Shown here in pieces: positions 41,716 to 52,153 of a DNA stretch of 64,000 bases (position 1 is the first letter of the stretch; each line of letters opens with the position of its first letter). The notes under the pieces are model-generated. The model saw only the letters and a list, made by a program, of their open reading frames with translations. It was not told where the DNA came from and did no database searches. The DNA lies in NCBI GenBank assembly GCA_002898215.1, contig BEIF01000001.1, forward strand, positions 1-64,000, in the 5' to 3' direction. The translations under genes were made by a program, and so were the position numbers. This DNA comes from a bacterium HR29. Lineage in GTDB: Bacteria; Chloroflexota; Dehalococcoidia; Tepidiformales; Tepidiformaceae.

Positions 41716-42602
41716 CCCTTCCCTCCTCGGCGCTCGCTGCTGCACAGCGTCTCGGCGCCGAAGAGCTCGCCGCCCTCGAGGCTGGCGCGGTCCGCATCTC
41801 CCAGCGGGCGGCGGAGATCATCGCCGCGGCTGCCTCCCGGGAGGTGAGCATCGAGTACAAGCGCCAAGGGACGCGCGGGTCGGCTCCCGTGAATCCAGTC
41901 ACCGAAATCGACCAGGAGGTGGAGGCCGAGGCCCGCGCCCTCGTCGCAGCGGAATTTCCCGGCCACGCCTTCCTCGGTGAGGAGGGCGCGGAGCCTGGTA
42001 CGTCCGAGGGCTTCCTCTGGGTCGTCGACCCCCTCGACGGAACCACGAACTTCACCGCGGGGTTCCCGCTCTACGCCGCTGCCGCCGCCTGTCTGCTCGA
42101 CGGGGTGCCGGTTGCGGGGGCGGTGTGGTGCTCCGTCACGCCGGAGCTGCGACCCGGCGTCTACCATGCCAGGATTGGCGGCCCTTTCTCGCTCGACGGC
42201 AACCCTGCGGCGGTGCGCACTGCCCCTCCGCGCCCACTGGCGGCCGCGCCCGGCGGCGCACCCGGTCGAACGCGATGGTGGGACCACCGCGTGACCGGGT
42301 GCGCCGCCGTCGAATGCGCCTACGTCGCCGCGGGCGTGTTCCAGGCCGCGGTCTTTTCCGGGCTTCGCGTGTGGGACGTGGCGGCCGGCGTCGTCCTCGC
42401 CTGGGCGGCGGGTCGGGGCGTCTGGCTCCGCGACCGCACCGGCTGGGTGCCGTTCGAACGGTTCGAGCCAGCCCCGGAGCGCCGCGGCGAGCCGCCGACG
42501 CTCCGGGGCTGGCGCCGGACGCTGTTGCTCGCGACGCCCGAGGCCCGCGAACGGCTCGCCCCAGCTCGGCGGCTGCCGTTGCCACGGCTGTTCCGCCGCT
42601 GA
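41685..42602 (+). CDS. Inositol monophosphatase-family protein
   Basis: A 305-residue Mg-dependent phosphatase of the IMPase/FBPase/CysQ superfamily. Ligands are in NPVTEIDQEVE, FLGEEGAE, WVVDPLDGTTNFTAGFP and the late LRVWDVAAGVVLAWAAG. CysQ, FBPase or inositol phosphatase activity cannot be decided from sequence. The start is ATG 41685-41687 with GAGGAGG upstream, inside the 3' end of the ATPase gene; translational coupling is likely. The C-terminal 40 residues are Arg/Pro-rich and unconserved. Confidence 0.87.
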   Translation: MGAARTPAAVTLPSSALAAAQRLGAEELAALEAGAVRISQRAAEIIAAAASREVSIEYKRQGTRGSAPVNPVTEIDQEVEAEARALVAAEFPGHAFLGEEGAEPGTSEGFLWVVDPLDGTTNFTAGFPLYAAAAACLLDGVPVAGAVWCSVTPELRPGVYHARIGGPFSLDGNPAAVRTAPPRPLAAAPGGAPGRTRWWDHRVTGCAAVECAYVAAGVFQAAVFSGLRVWDVAAGVVLAWAAGRGVWLRDRTGWVPFERFEPAPERRGEPPTLRGWRRTLLLATPEARERLAPARRLPLPRLFRR

Positions 42603-42603
42603 A

Positions 42604-43224
42604 TCACCCTTCCTTCGCAGCCAGGCCCGCCCGTTCCGCCGGCGCCGCTTCGAGCGCGTGCCGAAGCTTGCGCAGTGCCCGGGCCTGGCGCGACTTCACG
42701 GCGTCGACCGTCGTCCCGAGGGCAGCGGCCGTCTCGTGCGCGGAGAGCCCGTGGACGAACCGTAGGACGACCACCTCGGCGTCGGCGCGCGGAAGCCTGG
42801 CGATGGCCCTCGCCAGATCGAGGAGTTCCGGGTCTCGCTCTCTCGCGGCCTGTTCCACCACGTCGAGGCGGAGTACCGGAGGCTGGCGGAAGAGACGCCG
42901 CCGGTGCGATGACGTCAGGTGGCGCGCGATTCCGAAGAGCCACGCTCGCGGAGGGAGCCCGCGGTCCTCGAAGGCCTCCGCGTGCTTCCACGCCTCCTCG
43001 AACGTCCGCGACACGAGGTCTTCCGCCTCCTCCGGCGAACCGACCCGGGCGATGACGTACCGATAGATGGCCGGCGCCTCCCGTTCGAAGAGGTGCGTCC
43101 AGGCAATCGGGTCCCGGTTCCGGAGCGCCTCCACTGCCGGGCTCGGCGTCCACTCGGCCGACTGCGAGGCGCCGATGGCCTCCGCCAGCCGCAGGAAGGC
43201 GCCGCTCGCGAACCCGGCCATCAC
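42604..43224 (-). CDS. ECF-family RNA polymerase sigma factor
   Basis: A 206-residue sigma-70 family protein. Region 2 is IAWTHLFEREAPAIYRYV with VGSPEEAEDLVSRTFEEAW and PRAWLFGIARH; region 4 is LPRADAEVVVLRFVHGLSAHE and TTVDAVKSRQARALRKLRH. There is no region 1 or 3. The start is GTG 43222-43224, overlapping the stop of the preceding gene (GTGA), with ATG 43219 right behind. It is the distal gene of a run that includes a likely anti-sigma factor and redox membrane proteins, and may drive that run (inference). Confidence 0.9.
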   Translation of the reverse strand: MMAGFASGAFLRLAEAIGASQSAEWTPSPAVEALRNRDPIAWTHLFEREAPAIYRYVIARVGSPEEAEDLVSRTFEEAWKHAEAFEDRGLPPRAWLFGIARHLTSSHRRRLFRQPPVLRLDVVEQAARERDPELLDLARAIARLPRADAEVVVLRFVHGLSAHETAAALGTTVDAVKSRQARALRKLRHALEAAPAERAGLAAKEG

Positions 43225-43814
43225 TCGGGCCTCCGGTCGTCGCCCGGCTCCGGTGTTCGGTCCCGGTCGCCGCCGCTGATGCCTGCACCTCGCCCGCGCT
43301 GGCCATCGTCCTCCTCGTCCTCCGGCGTGGGGTCGGGAGTCGGCTCTGCCACAGCGGGGGTCGGAGTTGCCGTCGACGGCGCGACGGTCGGCGACGGAGT
43401 CGTGGCCGCCTCGTCCGACCCGGCACCGTTTCCCGGGCGGAGATTGCGTACGGCGTCCACCGCGAACGTTCCGACGCGCGCCGCGGCATCCCATGGCGTC
43501 GTGCCTGCCGCGAGACTCCCGCCCGAGAAGGCGATCGCCGCCGCTGCCGCCCCGAGCGCCACCCGCTGGACGAGGGGCCGCGGCCGGGGGCCGAGTCCGA
43601 GCCAGGCGGCGAGCGGTCCGAGCCCGCCTTCGGACCCTCGGACTCGCTCCTCGAAGCGTCTTCGCATGCGCGCGATCTGCGCCGGGGTCGCCGTTGGCAG
43701 CGGGAGCTCCCTCGTGCGGCGGGCTACGCGTACCAGGGCCATCAGCTCGGGGTCCGGTGGGTGGCGAGCGCTCGTCGTCAGCGCTTCGTGCAGCCGCTGG
43801 GCGAAGTCGTCCAT
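43221..43814 (-). CDS. Putative anti-sigma factor, single-pass membrane protein
   Basis: A 197-residue protein with a cytoplasmic N-terminus (about 1-85, helical and charged; ARMRRRFEERVRG), one hydrophobic segment (about 90-112; VALGAAAAAIAFSGGSLAAG), and an exported Thr/Pro/Glu/Asp-rich tail. The layout resembles DUF5667-type proteins encoded beside ECF sigma genes. A zinc-binding HxxxCxxC motif is absent, so it is not a ZAS-type anti-sigma. The assignment depends on its 4-nt overlap with the sigma gene. Here it precedes the sigma gene, whereas the reverse order is more common. Confidence 0.6.
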   Translation of the reverse strand: MDDFAQRLHEALTTSARHPPDPELMALVRVARRTRELPLPTATPAQIARMRRRFEERVRGSEGGLGPLAAWLGLGPRPRPLVQRVALGAAAAAIAFSGGSLAAGTTPWDAAARVGTFAVDAVRNLRPGNGAGSDEAATTPSPTVAPSTATPTPAVAEPTPDPTPEDEEDDGQRGRGAGISGGDRDRTPEPGDDRRPE

Positions 43815-43815
43815 C

Positions 43816-44469
43816 TCATCCCCGCACGGGTGCGACTGCGCTGCGGCGCGGCCGGCGATAGGTGAGCCTTACCGCCAGCGCCCCCGCCACCGCCGCTGCT
43901 CCAGCAAGATACACACCCTGGACCCACCCGAGCATCGTGTCGCTGCCGATGAGCACGCCGTGCACGAAGGCGCCCCCGAAAGCGGCGATGGAGGTGAGGT
44001 GGATGAGGCGCCAGAGTCGCATGCCGATCTGGCGCCGAATCCAGAACGTCGCCGTAGCCAGCGCGAACAGGTACAACGTCAGCGTCCCCAGGCCCGAGAG
44101 CATCGGCTCGTAGGAGGCTGCGAAGGGTACGGCGAGGCTCGGAAGGTCGAAGTCGGTGTACCCGTCGAACAGCAGTGCCAGGGCATGCGCCAGCGCGAGG
44201 GCCAGTCCGGAGACGCCGAGGGCCTGATGGATGGCCAGGAGCCGGGCGCGGCTCACCAACCCGTCGCCGATGGCGGAGGACATCGTGGCCCCGACTGCCA
44301 GCGAGGCAGCGAGGGCGAGATACGAAGCGAGGCCGGCCGCGCGCGAGACGTACCATGCCTCATGCCCGCTCACGCCGCCGAACTCCTCCATCAGGGGTCT
44401 GCCAACGACCCAGCCGGCGACCATGCCTGCCGCCCCGGCTGCGAAGGCGAAATACCATCCCGACCGCAT
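43816..44469 (-). CDS. Ferric reductase-like transmembrane protein
   Basis: A 217-residue membrane protein with about six helices of the ferric reductase/MsrQ type. Paired histidines that could hold heme b are in LLAIHQALG, ALALAHALALL, WRLIHLTSIAAFG and GAFVHGVLIG. There is no FAD/NAD(P)H domain, so electrons must come from another protein. It has a glycine-rich first helix (FAAGAAGMVAGWVVG). It ends 1 bp before the anti-sigma-like gene, and apbE is upstream in the same direction. A membrane electron-transfer step is likely (inference). Confidence 0.78.
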   Translation of the reverse strand: MRSGWYFAFAAGAAGMVAGWVVGRPLMEEFGGVSGHEAWYVSRAAGLASYLALAASLAVGATMSSAIGDGLVSRARLLAIHQALGVSGLALALAHALALLFDGYTDFDLPSLAVPFAASYEPMLSGLGTLTLYLFALATATFWIRRQIGMRLWRLIHLTSIAAFGGAFVHGVLIGSDTMLGWVQGVYLAGAAAVAGALAVRLTYRRPRRSAVAPVRG

Positions 44470-44478
44470 ACGAGCCCC

Positions 44479-44757
44479 TCAGGAAGCGCGGCTGCGCCGC
44501 GCGCGGGGCAGCGGAGCCGCTTGGGCTGGCGAAGTGGCCTGCTGGCCGACCGGGGTGGGCACAATGGCCGCCGGCGCGCCGCCTGCTGCGTCCGCCGTCG
44601 CTGCCTCCTGGAGCCCGGTCTGGACTGCCAGCGTCGTTTCGCGCTCTCCCCCTCTCGCGACCGCGATGAGCATCGCCCCGAAGGCCGCTCCGGTCAGCGA
44701 GGCGGCGATGACTTTATCGGCCGCGAAGCGGTCGCCCTTCGGCTTCTTCTGCTTCAT
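44479..44757 (-). CDS. Small single-pass membrane protein
   Basis: A 92-residue protein with a basic N-terminus (MKQKKPKGDRF), one transmembrane helix (about 16-36; VIAASLTGAAFGAMLIAVA) and an Ala/Pro/Gln-rich exported tail ending in RARRSRAS. SLTGAA is only loosely like an ApbE flavinylation motif (DxxTGAT/S) and lacks the Asp and the final Thr/Ser, so it is not claimed as one. It lies between the acidic exported protein and the ferric-reductase-like gene. Unknown function. Confidence 0.6.
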   Translation of the reverse strand: MKQKKPKGDRFAADKVIAASLTGAAFGAMLIAVARGGERETTLAVQTGLQEAATADAAGGAPAAIVPTPVGQQATSPAQAAPLPRARRSRAS

Positions 44758-44795
44758 TCGTCGTCCTCCCGGCCATCCCGTCTCCGGTCGCGCTC

Positions 44796-45152
44796 TCAGT
44801 GCTCGTCTCGGCGCTCGTCGTCCTCATGGTCGTCTTGGTCTTCGTGCTCGTCGTCATCCTCACGGTCGTCGCCGTCCTCCTGTTCGTCGTCGTCCTCGTG
44901 GCCGCGCTCCTCCCAGGTGCGGGCGCCGTCCTCCGCCAACGCGACGGAGAGGTCCGCACCCGAGCCTGGCGCTGCCACAGCATTTGCGACGCCATCCCCT
45001 GCCGCTATGGCACTGGTGCCCTCGACGACTGTCGTGGTTAGCTGCGGGGTGTCCTCGTCCCGGTTCGCGAGGGCGGCGAAGCTCACGCCGATCACCATGG
45101 CCGAGAGCGCCGCCGCAGCCGCGGCGGCAGCAAGCGAGAGACGGCGGTTCAT
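44796..45152 (-). CDS. Exported protein with an Asp/Glu/His-rich tail
   Basis: A 118-residue protein with an N-terminal hydrophobic segment (LSLAAAAAAAALSAMVIGV), a short linker, and a C-terminal stretch of about 45 residues made almost only of Asp, Glu and His with a few Arg and Gln. Such a tail would bind divalent or trivalent cations (inference). It lies in a run with a ferric-reductase-like protein and apbE, so iron or other metal binding at the cell surface is plausible. Start ATG 45150-45152 with GGAGG upstream. Confidence 0.65.
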   Translation of the reverse strand: MNRRLSLAAAAAAAALSAMVIGVSFAALANRDEDTPQLTTTVVEGTSAIAAGDGVANAVAAPGSGADLSVALAEDGARTWEERGHEDDDEQEDGDDREDDDEHEDQDDHEDDERRDEH

Positions 45153-45248
45153 CGGCAGGTCCTCCATGCGTTGGCTTCTGTGTTCCTCTTCACACATCGC
45201 TCGGGAGGGACGGAACGGGTCGCGGCTGCCGCGGCGTTGCAGGGCTCT

Positions 45249-46103
45249 TTACCGGCCCTTTGCGAAGATGCCCGTTCGCTCCGCAGTGCCGTCGGCTGTG
45301 ACCGCGAGAATCCCGTCCACAGCGTGCTGCGCACGGCGTAGAGTCTCCGGCCCCCCGATGAGAATCGCCTTAGACCACACTTCGGCCCACAGGCAGCTCG
45401 CAGCCGCGACGGTCACCTGGACGTAGGGTCCCTCGGCTGGAAGCCCCGTACGGGGGTCGATGATGTGGTGGGCCCAACGAGCGTCCCTCGTGCGCCACCG
45501 TCTGCGCAGCAGGGAGGACGTCGCCAATCCCCCGACGACGATGCCTTCCCAGGCGAGCATACTCCCGGGTGCTTCGACTCCCGCCCGCCAACCTCCGAGG
45601 CCCTGCGCCTCTTCGCCGATGGCGCGGAGGTCGCCCCCGGCGTTCACGAGGCCGGCAAGCCCGTCTTCGCTGAGGAGCTCCGCAGCGCGGTCGACGGTCC
45701 ATCCCTTGGCGAGCCCGCCCAGGTCCAGGCGGCCGGCCCGGAGCCGGACCCGCGTCTCGCTCAGCTCGATCGCGTCACCCGGATTCGGGACCGGCCGCGG
45801 CTCGAGGGACCCTCGGGGCCCCTCCAGCCGTTCGAAGCTGTCGACATATCCGGCAGCCTCCAGCGCGTCGCGGACCAGCGGGTTCACGAGCCCTTCGGTG
45901 GATTCCCAGGCGGCGATGGCCGCTCGAACCACTTCGGCCAGAATCCAGTCGTCGACGACCTCTCCCCGGTTGAGTCGCTCCAGTGCGCTCTCCGCTCGGA
46001 AACGCGAAAGCCGAGCCTCCACCGTGCCGAACCAGGCTCGGACCGATGCGAAGGCAGCTACGGGGCGATCCGCCGCGCGGACGACGACGTCCACCTCCGT
46101 GCC
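45249..46103 (-). CDS. apbE: FAD:protein FMN transferase
   Basis: Transfers FMN from FAD to a Thr/Ser of exported proteins. The 284-residue call starts with MGTEVDVVV. Family motifs are RLDLGGLAKGWTVDRAAELL, LVNAGGDLRAIG, HHIIDPRTGLPAEG, and a C-terminal SKAILIGG. No FMN-binding acceptor domain was found in the window, so its substrate is elsewhere. The start is uncertain: ATG 46101-46103 lies inside the usual conserved AMGT motif, and no ATG/GTG/TTG is available between it and the end of the upstream gene at 46135. A non-canonical start there is possible. Confidence 0.88.
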   Translation of the reverse strand, partial: GTEVDVVVRAADRPVAAFASVRAWFGTVEARLSRFRAESALERLNRGEVVDDWILAEVVRAAIAAWESTEGLVNPLVRDALEAAGYVDSFERLEGPRGSLEPRPVPNPGDAIELSETRVRLRAGRLDLGGLAKGWTVDRAAELLSEDGLAGLVNAGGDLRAIGEEAQGLGGWRAGVEAPGSMLAWEGIVVGGLATSSLLRRRWRTRDARWAHHIIDPRTGLPAEGPYVQVTVAAASCLWAEVWSKAILIGGPETLRRAQHAVDGILAVTADGTAERTGIFAKGR

Positions 46104-46134
46104 CATGGCCGCGAACGAGTCCTGCCAGAGCCGT

Positions 46135-47148
46135 TCACCCGCCGACGTCGCCAGCCCCCACTTCGTTCTCCAGCGGCTCGCCCCGGAACCATCGGGCCAC
46201 ATTCCGCTGGAAGATGGCTGCCACCCTCGCTTCGTTCCCCTGTGCCGCCGCCGAGTTGTGCGGGCTGATGAAGACGTTCGGCATCTCCCACAGCGGCGAT
46301 TCGGGCGGTAGCGGCTCCACAGCGAAGACGTCGAGGTAGGCGCCCCCGAGTCGGCCCGTCTGCAGCGCAGCAATCATCGCGTCTTCGTCGACGACCTCCC
46401 CCCGGGCCACGTTGAGGATGCACGCCCCCGGGGGAAGGAGCGCAATCCGCCGAGCGTCGATGAGCCCCCGCGTCTCGGGCGTGAGCGGGCACGCCAGGGC
46501 CAGCCAGTGGGTGCGCGGCAAGACGCCGTCCAGGTCGCGCGGGTGGACGAGCTCGTCCACCGGCTCCGCGCCGGTGGCCGGGCTCCTCCGGACTCCGATG
46601 ACGTGCAGGCCGAAGGCCCGCGCGAGCCGGGCGATTTCGCTCCCGATAGCTCCCAAGCCGACGACGGTGATGGTCTGGCCCTCGAGGTCGGCCGGGACTT
46701 CCTCTGGGGGGACAGGTTCCCACGCCCGCCTGGAGCGGGCATCGAGCCATCGTCGCCATGGCCGCGCCAGGAGCAGCATCCCGGAGATCGCCGTTTGGGC
46801 GATGGGCCTAGCGGTCGACCCCGAGGAGGTGGTAATACGCACCCCTCTCGCCAGAATGCGCCCGAAGACGGGGTTGTCGACTCCCGCATTGAAGACGTGC
46901 AGCCAGCGGAGGTTCGGCGCCCCGTGCACGGCAGCGAAGAACGAACGGGAGTACACCGGGTAGACATCGCCGGAGAAGAACGCCAACGTAATGCGGGCGC
47001 GCTCGCTTTCATCGAGACGGGCGGCGGGGTCATGGGGAAGGAAGAGCGGCAGGAGCCGCCCGCCGGCCTGGCGTGCCAGCGAGGCGGTCTCCTCGCCGTA
47101 CCGCTCCCACCACCGCCGGGTCACCAGCAAGACCTCGTCGCGCGCCAT
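46135..47148 (-). CDS. D-isomer-specific 2-hydroxyacid dehydrogenase
   Basis: A 337-residue NAD-dependent dehydrogenase. The NAD fold is VVGLGAIGSEIARLARAFG; catalytic Arg is in LNVARGEVVDEDAM, Glu in DVFAVEPLPPESPLW and His in FISPHNSAAA. The substrate-domain loop is HVFNAGVDN. Substrates of this family range from glyoxylate to phenylpyruvate; none can be assigned. It is a separate metabolic gene set with the nitroreductase (12 bp upstream), in line with apbE. Confidence 0.88.
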   Translation of the reverse strand: MARDEVLLVTRRWWERYGEETASLARQAGGRLLPLFLPHDPAARLDESERARITLAFFSGDVYPVYSRSFFAAVHGAPNLRWLHVFNAGVDNPVFGRILARGVRITTSSGSTARPIAQTAISGMLLLARPWRRWLDARSRRAWEPVPPEEVPADLEGQTITVVGLGAIGSEIARLARAFGLHVIGVRRSPATGAEPVDELVHPRDLDGVLPRTHWLALACPLTPETRGLIDARRIALLPPGACILNVARGEVVDEDAMIAALQTGRLGGAYLDVFAVEPLPPESPLWEMPNVFISPHNSAAAQGNEARVAAIFQRNVARWFRGEPLENEVGAGDVGG

Positions 47149-47160
47149 CGCGCTCCCGCC

Positions 47161-47790
47161 TCACCACCGGTCCCAGTGGACGATCTCCTGTACGGGTCGC
47201 CGGCTCACGGGCCCGAAGCGGCCCATCGGCCATCCCACCGGGATCATGCAGAACGGCTCCACGTTCTCGGGGAGGCCGAGAACGGCCTTCGCAGCCGGCC
47301 TGTCGCTGAAGACGAGCGTCGTGGGCGTTGCCCCCAGGCCGAGTGCCCGCGCCGCGAGTAGGAGATTCTGGACACCGGGCCAGATCGAGCCGCCCGCGTT
47401 CGCCCCTGCGGCGAAAGTGTCCGGGGGTGGGGCGAGGAACTCCAGGCAGGCGATGATGAGCGCGGGGATCTCCGCCATGTGTTCGGCCTGCCAGAGGACC
47501 GCCTTCAGCATCCGCTCCCGCTTTTCGCGCGGCTGGTGGGGGAGCTCCGGAATGCGCTGCTCTTGGATATAGCGCTCGACGCCCTTCCGGTTGAGCTCGG
47601 CCAAGCGCTCCTTCTGAGCCCGATCGCGGACGATGATCCAGCGCGCGTTCTGCAGGTTCGAGCCCGAGGGCGCCTGGTTCGCCGCATCGATGAGCCGTAG
47701 GAGGAGCTCCTCCGGCACCGGGTCGGGCTTCAGCCGGCGCATCGCCCGGCAGGTGTACATCACCTCGAACAGCTTCGGCTCGTCGGCCAA
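47161..47790 (-). CDS. Nitroreductase-family flavoprotein
   Basis: A 209-residue FMN-dependent reductase: N-terminal TCRAMRRLKPDPVPEELL, APSGSNLQNARWIIV (FMN phosphate loop), GGSIWPGVQNLLLAARALGL and a C-terminal VGWPMGRFGPVSRRP. Length and motifs are those of the NfsB/BluB-type fold; the substrate is unknown. Confidence 0.85.
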   Translation of the reverse strand: MADEPKLFEVMYTCRAMRRLKPDPVPEELLLRLIDAANQAPSGSNLQNARWIIVRDRAQKERLAELNRKGVERYIQEQRIPELPHQPREKRERMLKAVLWQAEHMAEIPALIIACLEFLAPPPDTFAAGANAGGSIWPGVQNLLLAARALGLGATPTTLVFSDRPAAKAVLGLPENVEPFCMIPVGWPMGRFGPVSRRPVQEIVHWDRW

Positions 47791-47817
47791 CGTCCCCTCC
47801 TCACTCGTCGGTTGCTC

Positions 47818-48462
47818 CTATGATGCCCCGTCTCGGGCCGGGCGTCGCCCTGGGCGCCATGCCAATGCCGCCAATGCCAGGAGGGCCACTCCCCATGCGA
47901 AGCCTCCGGCGATGTCCGTCGGCCAGTGCACGCCGGTCCACAGGTTTGCCCAGGCCGTCCCGGCGATGACTCCGGCGCAGGCGGCGCCGACGCAGCGCCG
48001 CGCGGCTCGTGGGAGGGGCGACCGGGCGGCGACGGCCCATGCCCAGCCGTAGCCGACCATCCCGCTCATCGCGTGACCCGCCGGAAAACTGGGGCTGGAG
48101 AACCCGGCCCGCAACTCGACGGCGGGCGGCTCGGGGCGCGGCCTGGTCGCGACCTCCTTCAGGCCCGTTTGCACCAGTGGCAGGGCGAAGAACAGCACCG
48201 CGGTCACCATGGCGAGGCGTGTCGCCCCTCTCATCCGGGCCGTGGCGGCGGCCAGCAACCCTGCCGCGGTGACCGGCTCCGTGGAGGTCAGCCAGCGGAT
48301 GACTCGCGCCACGGTTACCGAACCGGGCTGACCCTGCATCCAGCGCACCGCCTCGTCTTCGCCCCAGAGGGGTCCCGCCCCCCGCGCGGCTGCCAACAGG
48401 GCGGCGCCCCCGGCGAGCGCGGCCACCCCTACGGCCGCCCACGCCCGCTCGGCGCCCGTCAT
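47818..48462 (-). CDS. PAP2-family membrane phosphatase
   Basis: A 214-residue integral membrane protein. The three acid-phosphatase motifs are LKEVATRPRPEPP (KxxxxxxRP), SFPAGHAMSG (P-S/A-GH) and WANLWTGVHWPTDIAGG (SRxxxxxHxxxD variant with Trp/Ala instead of Ser-Arg). Enzymes of this type dephosphorylate undecaprenyl diphosphate or phosphatidate. The weakened third motif leaves activity open. The start is ATG 48460-48462; the upstream 23 codons overlap the glgE promoter region. Confidence 0.82.
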   Translation of the reverse strand: MTGAERAWAAVGVAALAGGAALLAAARGAGPLWGEDEAVRWMQGQPGSVTVARVIRWLTSTEPVTAAGLLAAATARMRGATRLAMVTAVLFFALPLVQTGLKEVATRPRPEPPAVELRAGFSSPSFPAGHAMSGMVGYGWAWAVAARSPLPRAARRCVGAACAGVIAGTAWANLWTGVHWPTDIAGGFAWGVALLALAALAWRPGRRPARDGAS

Positions 48463-48521
48463 GATCGCTGCCGGAGCCTTGTTAAGCTGGGCATCCGAAC
48501 GTTGGTCCGAAAGGTAGGTCC

Positions 48522-50492
48522 GTGCGCGCACAGCGGCCGCTCGAATCCATGCCCCGCATCGCCGTTCCCGAAGTTCGCCCGCATCTCGCCTACGGACGAT
48601 ACGCCGTGAAGCGCGTCGCCGGCGAGCCGCTGGTTGTCACGGCGGATGTTCTCAAAGGCGGGCACGACATCCTCGCGGCCGAAGTCCGCTACCGCCGCCG
48701 TGGCGAACGGGAGTGGCGCTCCGCTCCGATGTCGTATGTCCGCGAGCGGGACGAGTTCGCCGCCGAGCTCTCCCTCGACGAGCTCGGCGTGTGGGAGTAC
48801 ACGGTTGCCGCCTGGACGGACGTGTACGCCACCTGGCTGGACGAGGTGGAGCGGAAGCACGCCGCAGGCCGAGACCTTTCGTCCGAGCTGCTCGAGGGCC
48901 AAGCGCTCCTCCGGGAGGCGGCCGCCGCGGCGCCACCCGGGGCCGCCGAACGGCTGCTGGCCGCGGCAGAGGACATCGCCAGGGCGGCGGACCAAGCCAA
49001 GGCCGTTCGCCTCGCGGCCGACTCGGAGCTTCGTCGCCTGGCAAGCAAGTACTATCCCCGGCACGACCTCACCCTCGCCGAATTCATCCTCCCGGTGGTG
49101 GTGGAGCGCGAGCGCGCCCGCTTCGGCGCCTGGTACGAGATGTTCCCCCGCTCGGCTGCCGATGACGTGCGCCGCCACGGCACCTTCCGCGATGTGGAGG
49201 AGCGTCATCTCCCCCGCATCCGGGATATGGGGTTCGATGTCCTCTACTTTCCTCCGATCCATCCCATCGGACGCACCAACCGGAAAGGGAGGAACAACGC
49301 CCTGATTGCGGCGCCGGGGGATCCCGGAAGCCCTTGGGCCATCGGGAACGAGCACGGGGGCCACGACGCCATCGAGCCGCAGCTCGGGACCTTCGAGGAC
49401 TTCGCCCGGCTTCTGCGCGCCGCCGAATCAATGGGGATCGAAATCGCCCTCGACCTCGCCTTCCAGTGCTCGCCCGACCATCCGTATGTGCGTGAGCACC
49501 CGGAGTGGTTCCGCCGCCGCCCCGACGGGACCATCAAGTACGCGGAAAACCCGCCGAAAAAGTACGAGGACATCGTCCCCCTCGACTTCTGGTGTCCGAA
49601 CTACCCGGCCCTCTGGGACGAGCTGAAGCGCGTCGTCCTCTTCTGGGTGGAGCGGGGCGTTCGCATCTTCCGGGTCGACAATCCTCACACGAAGCCGCTC
49701 CCCTTCTGGGAATGGCTCATCGGCGAGGTGCGGGCGCTCCATCCCGATGTCATCTTCCTCTCCGAAGCCTTTACCAGGCCGAAGCTGCTCCAGGAGCTCG
49801 CCAAGATCGGCTTCAGTCAGTCGTACACCTACTTCACCTGGCGCAACACCCGTGCCGAGCTGGAGGAGTACCTCACGGAGCTCACCACGACGGACCAGGC
49901 CGAATACCTCCGGCCGAACTTCTTCGCCAACACCCCCGACATCCTCCACGAGTACTTGCAGACGGGTGGGCGCCCCGCGTTCAAGGTGCGCGCCGCTCTG
50001 GCGGCCACCCTGTCGCCCTCGTACGGCATTTACAGCGGGTACGAGTTGTGCGAGAACGTTCCCCTCCACCCAGGCAGCGAGGAGTACCTCGATTCCGAGA
50101 AGTACGAGCTGAAGGCGCGGGACTGGAACCAGCCGGGGAACATCGCTGGCTACCTGGCCCAGCTCAACCGCATTCGGCGCGAGAACCCCGCCCTGCGGCT
50201 GTATCGAAACCTCCGCTTCCACAATCCCGACAACCCGAACATCATCGCTTACAGCAAGGCGACGCCCGACTTGGGGAACCGCATCCTCGTCGTCGCGAAC
50301 CTGGACCCGTTCCTTACCCACGAGGCGACCGTCTGGCTCGACGGCGCTGCCCTCGGGCTCCATGACGAGAGCGCCTACGTCGTGCACGATCTGATCACGG
50401 GCGCGCGCTACCAGTGGTCCGGCCGGGCGAACTACGTTCGGCTCGACCCCAACGTCGAGCCCGTCCACCTCTTCCGTCTCGAGGCTCCCTGA
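48522..50492 (+). CDS. glgE: alpha-1,4-glucan:maltose-1-phosphate maltosyltransferase
   Basis: Extends alpha-glucan with maltosyl units from maltose 1-phosphate. The 656-residue GH13_3 protein has the N-terminal beta domain ([11 protein letters not shown]), the catalytic barrel with [17 protein letters not shown], the nucleophile region [16 protein letters not shown] and the acid/base region [13 protein letters not shown], and [29 protein letters not shown] is the GlgE hallmark. The start is GTG 48522-48524 with AAAGGTAGGT upstream. It begins a plus-strand operon whose next genes follow by 2 bp and 4-nt overlaps. Confidence 0.95.
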   Translation: MRAQRPLESMPRIAVPEVRPHLAYGRYAVKRVAGEPLVVTADVLKGGHDILAAEVRYRRRGEREWRSAPMSYVRERDEFAAELSLDELGVWEYTVAAWTDVYATWLDEVERKHAAGRDLSSELLEGQALLREAAAAAPPGAAERLLAAAEDIARAADQAKAVRLAADSELRRLASKYYPRHDLTLAEFILPVVVERERARFGAWYEMFPRSAADDVRRHGTFRDVEERHLPRIRDMGFDVLYFPPIHPIGRTNRKGRNNALIAAPGDPGSPWAIGNEHGGHDAIEPQLGTFEDFARLLRAAESMGIEIALDLAFQCSPDHPYVREHPEWFRRRPDGTIKYAENPPKKYEDIVPLDFWCPNYPALWDELKRVVLFWVERGVRIFRVDNPHTKPLPFWEWLIGEVRALHPDVIFLSEAFTRPKLLQELAKIGFSQSYTYFTWRNTRAELEEYLTELTTTDQAEYLRPNFFANTPDILHEYLQTGGRPAFKVRAALAATLSPSYGIYSGYELCENVPLHPGSEEYLDSEKYELKARDWNQPGNIAGYLAQLNRIRRENPALRLYRNLRFHNPDNPNIIAYSKATPDLGNRILVVANLDPFLTHEATVWLDGAALGLHDESAYVVHDLITGARYQWSGRANYVRLDPNVEPVHLFRLEAP

Positions 50493-50494
50493 GC

Positions 50495-52149
<1,655 letters not shown>

Positions 52150-52153
<4 letters not shown>

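Noticed and set aside
44479-44757. Small membrane protein as the flavinylation substrate of ApbE
   Set aside because: SLTGAA lacks the conserved Asp and final Thr/Ser of the flavinylation motif, and no FMN-binding domain is present.
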